64,000 bases of DNA from Parastagonospora avenae f. sp. tritici 18332-5 (lineage: Eukaryota > Ascomycota > Dothideomycetes > Pleosporales > Phaeosphaeriaceae). The notes under the pieces were generated by a model, which saw nothing but the letters and a program-made list of their open reading frames with translations, was not told where the DNA came from and searched no databases. The translations under genes and the position numbers were made by a program. This document shows, one piece after another, positions 1-10,575 of this stretch. Where the stretch lies: contig JAFJTR010000008.1 of assembly GCA_022559985.1 (NCBI GenBank), positions 434,001 to 498,000 on the forward strand, given 5' to 3'. Within the stretch, counting starts at the first letter, position 1. The number at the start of each line of letters is the position of its first letter.

Positions 1-1543
1 GATATACGCAATTTTACTAGACGCATTATAGGGGACCATACTTAAGCGCAAAGGTAAACCTGAGTCTGGCAATGTATGCACTTGGATAACTGGGATGTTT
101 CCATCGTCAAGAATCTTCTCGAGCACGCATGGCTCAGGGCCCTAAGATAGGGTGTCAGCCATGTCATGGCCTCTTCCATTTTGCGCGGTTTCCATGAGCC
201 AAGCGCAGTCTCGACAGGCGCCATCATTGTCGTCCATGTGGCGGCAAACATAGGTTTTTTCGTCGATTTTCGATCGCAGACATTCGCTCCGAGTACAAAG
301 TCCGTGATGAAACTTGGAAACCTGTGGGCCTAGCATGTACATATAGTATGCAGTTTCCAAGGTGGGGTGACTAATTATGACTTGAACCAGCCTTTTGCAA
401 AACCACTTGAGATCAGACGAATGACCAGATATTCGCGGAATAGTATCATGCTACGCTCCGTTTCTTCGCTCTGCTTCGTGATGTCGCCATCATGACCTGC
501 AACGAAAAAGTGCACATGGTCCGCTAAAGATGCTATGCAGAAACAAACGGTCGTCGTGCTGAACGAAAATTCGACGAGCCAGTCATAGGATTTGTCGTTG
601 TAAAGTTTTGGAACCACGTGGTGGTATTCAAAGTCCGCAATCGCGGGCTCTGACTAAAGTCTATCACAATTGCTGCAATAGGATATCGATACTGGGCCAA
701 TATCCTCATGACAAACTCGTTGAGTCTTGCGGTCTGTGCCGTGAGAGCAGCGTTGACGTCTGCATACACCTCCACAAGTCGTTTGTTGAGGCTTTCAGTC
801 GTGAGATATCTTCTGGAACTGTCGATGAAGGTGTTTTGATCGACCATTAGTCTCGTGATATGGATGGTTTCATGTATCAGGCCAAAGAAAAGCCAGCTTT
901 GAAGTGGTCGAAATGCTTTTTTTACTTCCATGAGAGAATGACCTTCCTCGTCTGCCAGGATCCAAGCTTCCCATTCGTGTGTCTCACACCCCAAGAACAG
1001 TGATATATCGTCAAGTCTCCGAAGCCGAAAGGCGTCTTTGTTTCTCGCGCTAATATCATTGGTGAACACTGCAAGGAGGTCCAGGAAGCGTTATTGCCTA
1101 TACAGCTCCACCAGCGCTTCACGCGTGCCCATATCCCGTCTCGTAATTTCGATTCTCTCCTGCAAATAATGTGCGCCGTCTTCAATTGTGGTCACCACCC
1201 TAGGGATATGGCCTTCCTTAGCTTGCATGCCTGAAATGACATCATCAAGAACGGCGATGGCATTTTGAAGCAAAGACAGTTTTTTGGGCGCCAAAGTGCC
1301 GCCAAGTTCCAGAAGCTGATGTAGAAAGTAGCGGGCAGCCTCGAGCGCAATAGAACGTCTCTCCGTCAATTTGTAGTTGTAATTCTTGATGGTCTCTTGG
1401 TCTACTTCTAAGACCCACCCTTGCCTTTGCGGACATTGCTCAAAGTGTTTCAGGGAATTCGTACTGGATGGTGTGTACTTCAGCCCCAAGAAAGGCGCCT
1501 TGACGACAACGAACGGACGGCGAGGTAGAGGAAGGTGCTCCAT
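1..1543 (-). CDS. HET-type heterokaryon incompatibility protein, N-terminal part (cut by window edge; possibly decayed)
   Basis: The likely start is the ATG at 1543 (MEHLPLPRRP). The 3' end lies outside the window. Seen in sequence: an N-terminal helical region with 'PLQSWLFFGLIHE', a segment with 'LCTRSECLRSKIDEKTYV', then 'ILDDGNIPVIQV' and 'LPLRLSMVPYNASSKIAYI'. From family knowledge these are the lead-in and the start of a HET domain, which in ascomycetes triggers cell death after fusion of unlike hyphae. The reading frame changes twice, and introns near 654-712 and 330-403 would restore it. A TAA at 1091-1093 lies in frame. It could sit in a 54 nt intron (1069-1122, donor GTGAAG) or be a nonsense mutation. 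A TAG at 142-144 lies directly before the GPEP segment and I could not place a clean phase-matched intron there. The family call is fairly firm; whether the gene is intact is open. Confidence 0.6.
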
Positions 1544-1839
1544 GTTGTGGCCCGGACGGCGTCTTGTCGCCACTCCGGAAATTAGTCCTCGATGAATCGT
1601 GGTTACCGCCGGTGCAGTTCAGTACCACGATGATGTCGTCAGAGAAGCAGTAAGATATTTCCTAGAGGACCGTTTCGTTTTGTCCAAGTCGATGTAGTCC
1701 TTTGGGTAAGGTTTGCTGCAACGTTTGCATGAACTACAATGTTCCAGAATATCCACGTTTGCTGCAACAAGCGGTCTGGATAAGGCTGAAATATCACGTC
1801 CTATCCAATCAGATACGACTGCCATAACAGCCATACCAG

Positions 1840-3100
1840 ATGACAGACAACAAGGATGAAAACTGGCCGTCACAATTTTCCAGAGTCCGAAATGCTCTCA
1901 TCCAACCATCCGATATCTTCTCAACCCTGTTGCTGCTCGGTCCAGACGTTGTCACACGAGCAATTGCCCAACAAGGCGGAAGCAGGCTAGGACGGATGCC
2001 ACTTCCCGTAGCATTCTCTTTCGGTAGGCCAATTTTGACTCGCAGATCGCGTGTGCTAACGCTAGGAAGGAAGCGTCGGTCATGCACTGGTGCTGCTGAT
2101 ATCCGTGATTGGCGACGAAAAACTTACCCCAGCATACCCGGATTGCGCCTGTCTTGTTGTTCACGGTAAGACTTGACATGTCCGAGCAAATTGTAGTTGG
2201 ATTCTAGCCCGTCTGATGCGGGATTACCCGAGCTGGATGTCAAACGAGGCCCGCGGCAAAGTGCGCGATGCCATCGAAAGAAGCACGCAGGATCCCAAGC
2301 CTTCCACCGTGAGCCTTTGCGTGGCGGTCTACGAGCCATTGGCGGGTATGCATCAAGGTCGACCTTTGAGGGACACCATTTTGTTCTCCGGGATTGGTGT
2401 GATTGTGCTGCAGCTTACGCTCAGCTTCATACCCATGATTAGAGAGCGAGACTGGCTACCATTCGCGATCTCCCTGGCCGGGAATTTCTTGGCATGGCTC
2501 CCATTGGTAATCCTTCTGTGGGCGGAAGAGAAGTGAACTTGCCGCAGGAAGGCCAATGCACCCTTCATCGTTACCAAAGGCAACGGGAACCAGCATGCAA
2601 TTGTCGTCCTTGGCAACGGTAACGGACTGCATCTTGAAGATCTGGCTACGTCACAAAAGCCGGTCAACAGGACGACCAAAATGCTTGTCGTAATGCTTGC
2701 AGTTCTGTGGTTCCTTCTTCTCATCATGAGTACGAGTGTTGGTGGAAGCTCCGGCGCGAGTTGGCTGTTAGGAGTCGGTGCCGTCGGGATGCTGCATAAC
2801 ATATGTGTCGCTGCGTGGCCCCGAAAGAGCGGTATGCACGGCGTCCATATGGAGTATAAGGAGTGTTTCATTGAGTCTAGAGTGTTCGAAACGCTCATGA
2901 AGGTCGAAGAAGCATATCCGGGCATGGGACGCAACATGGTCAATCTGTACTTTCCCAACGGCATCATGCGTGAGGAAGAGAGCCGAATACGAGCGATCGA
3001 GAGCGGGCGAGCTTCGGAAGAGCGATCGCGAGCAACTTCCACCACCAGTTTCGATCTCGACAGCGACGATATGGAGCTTCAGCCTCTGCGCCGAAGTTAG
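1840..3100 (+). pseudogene. Decayed fungal multi-pass membrane protein of unknown function
   Basis: The start is the ATG at 1840. Exon 1 (1840-2023) holds 'DIFSTLLLLGPDVV' and 'LPVAFSFG'. A 46 nt intron (2024-2069) leads to exon 2, which carries 'GDEKLTPAYPDCACLVV', 'ANCSWILARLMRDY', 'VTKGNGNQHAIVVLG', a Leu/Val-rich membrane segment and 'WLLGVGAVGMLHNI'. This order matches a large uncharacterised Pezizomycotina membrane-protein family with about 5-6 helices that I recognise from memory; its function is unknown. Two in-frame stops interrupt otherwise conserved sequence: TGA at 2174-2176 (after HGKT) and TGA at 2534-2536 (where the family usually has Trp). The rest of the frame is open to 3100. 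I read it as a recently dead gene, because the conserved blocks on both sides of the stops are still intact. Confidence 0.72.
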
Positions 3101-4042
3101 CAAAGTGACTCGGAGGCCTGAGTGGAGTCGCGGTCTAATCAAACTCAGCCTACTTTTGAAGGGCAGTATTAGTTCATATGGCAGCCTAAATAGACTCAAT
3201 AGCCTAGTCACGAAGTACTAGAATAGCTTTGAAGGTTGCCAGCTCAATCCAAATGCCTTTAGGAAGTGCTTGGTGTTTTCGGACACAGCATGTGAATTAT
3301 TGCAGCTCCTGGCAGTGCTTGTTCGTTGAGGGACTGACCATGGGTATACTGTTGCGGGGGAACAATGAATTCTTGAAGTGAAGCTTCATGTTTGGTGTGT
3401 ATTTGATCATCATAGACGGACATCTGAGACCCCAGTTGGACTCTGGGTGTTGCGTGCTAAGGTGGTCGCAGGAAATTTCAAGGGCGGTCATGAATTGCAT
3501 CGACGCGGAAGCAGTACCGTATTGGGACTAGCGTCGACCACAATTTGGGATTGACAGCATCGACAAGAGCGCACTGGTCGAGATATACCTTGCTCGATCT
3601 ATCCCTGAGCTCATTGATTCTACACAGCGCATGATGGTCGCTAAAGAACTAACTATTCTGCTAGAGTTGCGGCTAGCGTGCGCTGCAATAACTCGCGTAT
3701 CACGTCATCTCATCTACGAGCTTGAACAGACTTAATAGCTGATCAGGCCGCGACAGAGTGCTGGAATAGCATTGAAGTCAGATAGCTTGACTAAATGTTC
3801 CTCAGAATGTACTTGGAGTCTCCCGACAGGTCCCACGAAGTCGTGCAATGGTGCGACCCGTTGCTAGCGCGAATATTTATCCCGCAGCCGTTCACTAGAG
3901 CACCTTCAAAATTTGACTGTGATGCACACGAAGATACAATTATCAGTCACACACTTGCATTAATCTACCTGTCAATACTAGTTCTGCGTCGCCTCAAGCA
4001 TTTACCTCTTTCGCAACTCTAAGGCCACACCAGCTAATAGTC
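3101..4042. other. Intergenic, nothing recognised
   Basis: Only short ORFs without family resemblance are present. It separates the decayed membrane-protein gene from the acetyltransferase and probably holds the promoter of the latter. Confidence 0.5.
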
Positions 4043-4726
4043 ATGACGACACCACGCCTTTCCGCTCCTGCTTTGTTCCTTCCGCAGGACCTGAGGTCCG
4101 ACACAAAATTGACCTCGCAGATCACGGGTCTCACCAACGATGCTTTCAGGCGATCAAAACTGCCAGACCCCGACAAATGGAACTACGATAGGCCGCGATT
4201 CCCTACTCATGAGTCGTACTATGAGATGCTCGGTGATGAGACGATCGTGGCTGTGATATTCGACCAGAACGTGGCCGCGAAAGACAGTGATCCCGGTAAT
4301 TCTCGAGAATGCGATACTATCACGAACGGCAAGGTTGTTGCGTGCGCGGCCGCAGTGCCATGGAAGGGTGGCTGGGCGAAGGAGGGTGCTGGAGAAGAAG
4401 ACGGTTGGGAGATCAAAGCTCTCGCTGTCGACGGAGATGCAGCATATCTACGGAAGGGACTCGCCGTCCAAGTTATGGCTTCACTGGAGAACCATCTGAT
4501 CGAGAGGACGAAATTGAATGTCAAAGCAAACTTGCCCGAGGGCACGACAAATGGAAGTGTGACGCTATGGATTCTGGCGGCCGAGTGCATCAACGGTGCG
4601 TACTGGAGAAAGAGAGGATACTGTGAAGTTCGAAGAAGCACAGAAGGGGAGGGTGTTTGGGGATGTAAGACAAGCTTTGACATCGTTGTCTTCCGGAAGG
4701 ATATTATATTTGATGTCTCGCGCTGA
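4043..4726 (+). CDS. GNAT-family N-acetyltransferase
   Basis: A single exon encodes 227 aa from the ATG at 4043. The C-terminal half shows the GNAT acetyl-CoA binding region: a beta strand 'WEIKALAVDGDAAY' followed by 'LRKGLAVQVMASLE', which fits the pyrophosphate-binding R/Q-x-x-G-x-G/A loop and following helix. Near the end, 'CINGAYWRKRGYCEVR' resembles the common 'A..FY.k.GF' element. Enzymes of this fold transfer acetyl from acetyl-CoA to an amine; the substrate cannot be read from the sequence. There is no signal peptide or membrane segment, so it is probably cytosolic. Its length is ordinary for fungal GNATs. The neighbours (a decayed membrane protein and an LPxELRN gene) give no functional hint. 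Confidence 0.75.
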   Translation: MTTPRLSAPALFLPQDLRSDTKLTSQITGLTNDAFRRSKLPDPDKWNYDRPRFPTHESYYEMLGDETIVAVIFDQNVAAKDSDPGNSRECDTITNGKVVACAAAVPWKGGWAKEGAGEEDGWEIKALAVDGDAAYLRKGLAVQVMASLENHLIERTKLNVKANLPEGTTNGSVTLWILAAECINGAYWRKRGYCEVRRSTEGEGVWGCKTSFDIVVFRKDIIFDVSR

Positions 4727-4949
4727 AGAGCCTGATGGTCTAGCAAAGTCTCGGGACGGATATCAAGATGACGGAACATCACACGTCGTCCTACGGGACT
4801 GCATCACTTCGAAGGCCCCGAAATGCGAAAAGTATTCAATACCGAGGAGGCCTTCAATGCACAGATATCGCTACGACCGTTGCCTTGCATCCCTTTGTAG
4901 ACGTCCAGATTCACCGATGCCCGGCTCAGATGTCTTGCAAGATCTGGCG

Positions 4950-5796
4950 TCAGTCCATCAAACTCATCCCAAGTATGACGCTTGGGTTCTGATAGACCTC
5001 TTCCAGGCCAAACCCACGGGCATCCGGAAGGTAGAATTGCAGTGTCTTTCCGTGAAGTGGCAGACCAATAGGCTGCTCCTCAAAGACCGGATCGATGTTG
5101 GGGGCGTTGTGGATCATGAAAGGTAACAGAAAGACCGCTGCTAACTTGTCTGCCTCTATCAGAGCAGTCCATTTCGCTGACTTGCAAGCAAACAGTATCT
5201 CGAAGGCCTGGCAGTCGTATTTGATTCTATCATACAATGGAACAATTGCCCATTGTGTGATGGGGTCAATGCCTTGCCAATCGACTTTAGGATCCAGCGA
5301 GAATATGCACGAAAGAGCCGGATTCTTCAGCTTGAGCTTGAGTACGTTAAGAACTTCGAAATACATCTCCGATCCAGTCTTGTTGCCTTTCGTGACGTAG
5401 GGTATGTACACAGTGATGGACTGAGGGAGTAGCGAGCCCTCAGGCGTACCATCGCGCACGGGGCGACAGAACGTCCTCAGGAACTGTTCCAAATCAAGCA
5501 TGTGTAGGCCGACGTGAAAGCAACCGAAGTACCATGACATGAATTCCGTGCGGATTTCCTGACAAATCTGGCCCAGAGAGAAAAGGAACTCGGATCGCGA
5601 GACTTTGGGACAATTGCGTTTTGCTCGCGGGTTGATGCGACGGACGCTGGCGGCACCCGTGGCGAGACATTCGTAGACTTGGTTCCGCAGCTCTATTCAG
5701 TATTAGTCAACCTAATAGTTCCGATATTGTTGGGCTCTTACCAGCTGGGAGCTCCAGGAATGGAAATTGGGGAGCTTGGCTACGTGATCGGGTCAT
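4950..5796 (-). CDS. LPxELRN-family (F-box-like/2EXR-like) protein
   Basis: There are two exons: 5742-5796 and 4950-5692, joined over a 49 nt intron (5693-5741, donor GTAAGA, branch TTGACTAAT). The product is 265 aa from the ATG at 5796. Residues 11-24 read 'FPFLELPAELRNQVYE', followed about 35 residues later by 'LGQICQEIRTEF'. This is the pairing that defines the family: an F-box-like helix, then a 'tQvCrqiRaEf' helix. The remainder is an alpha/beta domain with no recognised catalytic motif. Family members are usually described only as F-box or 2EXR-like; a substrate-adaptor role is inference. The intron is phase 1 and cuts the Glu codon of LPAE, as in several other members in this window. 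Confidence 0.72.
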
Positions 5797-6340
5797 CTTG
5801 GGCGCAGGGTCGCAAAAGCAGGTTGAACGGCGATTCTTGGGCTTATCACGGGAGTCAAATATTAGGCTTTTGTAAAGCCGCGCCCAGAGATTGACTAGCG
5901 CGAATTCCCGTGCGGTCTGGTTGGCTGGCCGGTGATATCCCGCTGGTCCAAGCTTTAGAGGTGAATGCCACTCCAAGGTGAGGGTCATGCAGAGCCAGAG
6001 CACAGCCTTTGGCAAATGTCTCAATAGACTGACGAATAATAGCTCGGATTGATGGATCTTGTATACATATAGATCATGACTGTGGATTATTGAGGAAATA
6101 ATATATCACCTTGCTGCCCTTCAATGATTGATGGAATCTCGATGGTCACTCTGCAATGCTGTAACACCCTTCAAAGTGATGCATCCGATCGCCCAGACAC
6201 GTCGCCATGGATACCGCACGTGTTCGGCTCTCTTCCAAGGTTGGGTGGACTATTTGGCAAAGGTCATATATTGTGATTATGCCTGGACATGTGAAGCTGC
6301 GGTGACTTGCCGAGAGCTAGAGTTCAATACTCATGGCTGA
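5797..6340. other. Intergenic between divergent genes
   Basis: This is the shared upstream region of the gene on the minus strand ending here and the orphan starting at 6341. No ORF with family resemblance was seen. Confidence 0.5.
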
Positions 6341-7153
6341 ATGTCGCGCGTGAAAGGTAATGTACTGAAGTATAAGAGGCCACAGCAGCCGCATTGTTCC
6401 TCCACCGAGACCAAAGATATGTTCCAAATTACAATGTCAGGCCACGATACTCAACACCAACTACGACAGATGTCTGCACGCTATCTTCGCGCAAGGGGCG
6501 TACCACGTCTTCGCGACGCCGCGGTGACGCAGAAAGAGGCCAGCGATCTCCTTGATGTATCGGGTGTATTACTCAACACCGCAAGAAACATAATGAACAT
6601 GTCAAACCTTTTCCGCGATGCACATTTAGACCCCAACATTCAGCCAAGCGTATGGGATAGTCTTGTCCGCAACTACTCCGCCGAAGAACTGGAAGTTGTA
6701 CGCCAAACCTTCTCACGAGAACAGTGGCCCGATGACATACCTTATCCCAATCTTGTAGCCCTTGTTGGTCATATTGACGAAACTCTGGCAATCGAAAAAG
6801 CCGTGTCGTTAGCGGAAGTGTCAAAAAACCTGGCCAACAGGAGTATATCACTGATCGCGATAGCCAATGCATACACAACGGCGCTAATTGACCCTGCCAC
6901 AGATCCAGAGATGTGGGATGCACTTGTGAGCGACTTGAGCGAGGACGATCTAGAGCCAGTGCGCGAGCTCTTCCCGCGGGATACATGGCCAGCAGATATT
7001 CCATACCCGAATTTGGTGGCGCTGGCGAAATGGATAATCGAGACTCGGGTTAAACAGGGTCAGCTTTCGGCCTCATTATCATTAGAGATGTTTGGTGGTT
7101 TGGAGATATTCGACAAAATGCGGGAGCTGTTAGAAAGACGGCGCAGGCAATGA
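6341..7153 (+). CDS. Orphan protein with two tandem ~87-residue repeats
   Basis: A single exon encodes 270 aa; the ATG codons at 6341, 6419 and 6434 are all possible starts. Residues about 71-154 and 158-240 are copies of one another. 'WDSLV' at 105 matches 'WDALV' at 192, 'SAEELEVVRQ' matches 'SEDDLEPVRE', and 'DDIPYPNLVAL' matches 'ADIPYPNLVAL', all at an offset of 87. Each copy looks mostly helical with a conserved 'W(P)xDIPYPNLVAL' turn. There is no signal peptide, membrane helix or known catalytic motif. I do not recognise the family. The strong conservation of both copies argues for a real protein under constraint, perhaps a binding scaffold, but that is inference. Confidence 0.6.
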   Translation: MSRVKGNVLKYKRPQQPHCSSTETKDMFQITMSGHDTQHQLRQMSARYLRARGVPRLRDAAVTQKEASDLLDVSGVLLNTARNIMNMSNLFRDAHLDPNIQPSVWDSLVRNYSAEELEVVRQTFSREQWPDDIPYPNLVALVGHIDETLAIEKAVSLAEVSKNLANRSISLIAIANAYTTALIDPATDPEMWDALVSDLSEDDLEPVRELFPRDTWPADIPYPNLVALAKWIIETRVKQGQLSASLSLEMFGGLEIFDKMRELLERRRRQ

Positions 7154-8117
7154 AGGCCATGTTTGTGCAAATTCATTTTGCATTGTTCATGGCGTTGAAA
7201 TAGGCCACTAAAATTGAGATCCAAATTGACGCGAGACGTCCTGCGTAACGTCACAGTCTTGCTCTCACTTAGCACACAAACCATGAGTGCCGGGTGATTT
7301 TGTCTGTTAGCTTTGTTTGAGACTCCAGTGCCACATGCTCTGCTCGCGCGGGACCATGATGCATATTTTGGCGATCGTGTAGGCTACTGATACGTCTTTC
7401 ATTCGATGGTCCGCAGATGCAGATAGCTTTCGGGAAGTGTTTGGTCATCACGGATTTGGCCGATCTTGATGCTGCAACGACACCGGCATCAGACCGCTGC
7501 AGGACCGCACCTCAAGACTACCTACCAATTGCGACTCACCTCGAGTTTGACTTCCACAACAACACACTGGCCCGGCTCCTATAGCGCGTTCTACTTGAGC
7601 GTCAAGCGAGTCATACTACAATTGCTTGCTGCTCTTACCTGCGTTGTCCCGCGATGCTGCCGCCTGATTGTCGTACCATATGGAAAGTAAGTAAGCCCTG
7701 CACCTACACAGAGCATCTCCAGTGCTCCAACACTCTCAATTATAAGCTTGAAAGAACTCCATGAAGCTCATCTCCCAACAGGCAATATATGCCAATGTCG
7801 CAGCAACCACGCAGCTCCCTCCCAAGATCGTCGTGGGCACAGGTTGGGCTACAACTCACTACAACTCACCTTCCGCGTCGCAATAATCGAGGTGACCCCA
7901 ACTTTTGATAACGCACTACTGCAGGGACGGCGATCATGTCATTGCAGTCCCTCATGCATATGCCTTCACCTGGTATTTGCCACTCTCCTGGTGGTATAAA
8001 GTCCACGCCCTCGTTGGCACGATCAACCTCTCCTCATCGCGTTATCTCCTCAACCGCATCTCCTTAGCTCATTATTCTTTTGCTCAAAAGGCCCAGGCTC
8101 CTCAGGACTACTACAAC
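7154..8117. other. Intergenic; promoter region of the next gene
   Basis: No recognisable gene. The last 150 bases hold a TATA-like element and a CT-rich leader ahead of the start at 8118. Confidence 0.45.
7995..8000 (+). promoter_or_regulatory. TATA-like element
   Basis: TATAAA lies 118 bases upstream of the ATG at 8118, in a plausible position for a fungal core promoter. It is a single motif match only. Confidence 0.35.
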
Positions 8118-9746
8118 ATGGCGTAAGTACTTCTCTCTCTTCACTCACATCACCCTCACGGTGGGGTGGTTGCAGTTGAAGATGAGAGTGAGCGATGATT
8201 GATCGTGGTGGATGGAGTCGCTAACTTGTACGCAGACCAAAGTGCAACACCAACCGTGCTGTTCCTTCTCCTCTTCGACCTTCAACTCCCACCCGCCAGC
8301 TTCGCGAAACCCCAGATCTCGCTTCCCCGCCTACGACTCCAATCACTGCGATGGATAGCAACGGCGACATCATCATGGGAGCTCAGGGTGTGCTCGTGCC
8401 GCCGTCTCCCAGCTTCCTGAACGGCGTCTTTGAGCAGGAGCAGGCCGTACCAGCATCGCCAGGACTTGCGATCCGCAAGGCCAAGTTGCGCCTCGTGTCC
8501 CAAGACCGCACCGGTGCAGGTATCAAGAAGTCCAAGGTCAAGCCCAAGACCACCGTCGGCAAGCTGGTTGATTCCAATGCGGGTGCAGCAGCGGCTTTAA
8601 TGCACCAGGCGGTACAGATGCCGTTCCGGTTCATGGAGTTGCCTGGCGGTAAGTCAGTCCAAGTCCAAGCCTCAATGTATGTGCTAATGAGGAGCAGAAA
8701 TTCGAAACCTGGTGTACCAGCATGCTTTCTCGTCCCCGAAGCAGGCTTTGCTTGTTCACCGTCCGCGCATGGCCTCACTCCGACCTCGCACCCGCCTTGA
8801 CCGTCAGCGGGCACTGGACTCCGACGTAAAGGACCGAGAGTTGGGCTACCAGCTGTCGCTCTCGTTGTCAACCGATAAGTCTCGTCGCGCAAACAAGGAC
8901 ACGAAGACCACCAAGAAGCGCGAGACCAACCGTCCGTTCTGGGGTCTTACCCAAGTGTCGCACCAGATTCGTCAAGAGTTCCGCCCGATCTACCTGCAGA
9001 AGCAGGAGATAGGAATGGATCTCACTGAGATCGTCGAGTACCTTCAGACCTTCTACTTCAACGCGCCTGATGAGTTCGCCAAGCTGGACACACAGGGCAA
9101 GCGCGCCTTGGACATGCCCTTCAACGGCAATCTGACCATTGCCGTCGGGGAAAAGCCCGGGGAGCTCGAGAAGCACAAGGATGGAGTTGAGGTGATCCCC
9201 CTGCTGGACCTTTGGGCGAACAGCTTCAAGATCGAGGCTGGTTTTGGCCGCTACCTCAAGAACGATTACGTCCCGCAGACCGATGGGGAGGCGAAGGATC
9301 TGTAAGTGCATCCAGATGACCTGCCTCTTTAAAAGCAAAATTCACTAACATCGTCCAGCTACCGTCTCTTTGGCCGTCGTGTTCTCAAGAACCGCCAGTG
9401 TTCCGGCATGAACAACTTGTGGCGCACCATCCTGCGCTCCCGAGGTCTGGCCTCAGTAACTCTTCACCGCAAGCCCGCTTCCATCACCGTCGAGACCGCT
9501 ACCCTACCTCTCTCAGCTCTTCCAACTGCTCTACTGATCGCTCAGCGCCCGCTCCCGGCCCATATCACCATCGACCCTAAGCCCTTCATCCACATGCAGT
9601 TCCGCCCCGAGTGCGCCGAGCCCTGGATGATCGAGCCGGTCTCCACTCTTCCACCTGACTGGCTCTTTCTCCGTGGCTTTGGCGGTATGGAGCACTTCGA
9701 TGTCAAGGTTGGTGTTGCGCCTCGTGCCGTTGACAACCGCCTCTGA
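8118..9746 (+). CDS. LPxELRN-family protein (469 aa)
   Basis: There are four exons: 8118-8122, 8236-8648, 8698-9301 and 9359-9746. The introns (113, 49 and 57 nt) all have GTAAGT donors. The first exon is only ATG plus two bases; splicing to 8236 gives MAPKCNTNRA and keeps the frame open, which is why I prefer it to the ATG at 8351. The N-terminal 130 residues are Pro/Ser-rich and basic. 'FRFMELPGEIRNLVYQ' spans the second intron, which cuts the Glu codon in phase 1. Later 'WGLTQVSHQIRQEFRPIYL' gives the second family helix, followed by 'IVEYLQTFY'. There is no catalytic motif. The length and the long basic N-terminus suggest a nuclear or adaptor protein, but that is inference. Confidence 0.75.
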
Positions 9747-10575
9747 GCGATGGTCATCGGCCGGTGGCCATGCTGCGAGCGCGATGCAGCATTGCAACGT
9801 CCTGAAGGTAGCGCAAGACAAGGAGAACACTTTGGGGCTTGATTGAGCATTATTCCTACAGTCTGGTAGGACGATCTGATGACGACATATCTGGGTGGAC
9901 GTTTGGAGTTGGATTTGACACGAACTGATTTTGGTTGCGATCTCATCTAGGCCTTCGTTGGGAAGGCCTCTCCAGCGCCGCTGAAGCAACGCGATATGTA
10001 CATGTATCTCCAAGCTTCTTAGATCTAACAACATATCGACTTAAACATTTTCGCATGTGATTTGATAATTGGTGCTTGGAAGTTGAGATGAAAAGCTATG
10101 AGTGAGGCAGAAAGGGATATGTTTTGGTGGTGGGAGACACGGAAATGGCCTCGCCCTCAAGGTGCTTGCTGCGATCGATACCGATTTTCAAACTTCCTAA
10201 TCGGGAAGGACCGATCTTATCAGCACGTGACTAGTCTCCATCTGTGAATGCGGGCCTAGTCTCACGTGTCTCATCGATGAAGTGTATCACGCATACATGG
10301 GGCGTAGGAGTCTTGGCAAGCGCCATGAAAGCAGTGTTGATGCCTTACGCTTCTTGGTGGAGCTGATGCTCTACGTGGGCAGTGCTGCCATGTTTCCCCG
10401 CGTCACGAAATCCTCCACATTCAACATCTCCAATTCCTTTCAATACACCTTCAGTACTTTAGGATCTTTTGGCAAGTCTCTAGAAGTTTTTGAGCTCCTG
10501 ATTATCACGACGATTACTGTTTGAGAGCGCTTGTAGTCACAGAGCGTCTAGTAGCGTCTATCTCACGACAAAATA
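9747..10575. other. Intergenic, nothing recognised
   Basis: It holds the 3' region of the previous gene and the upstream region of the 2EXR gene. An ORF at 10282-10524 has no family resemblance and is not called. Confidence 0.45.
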
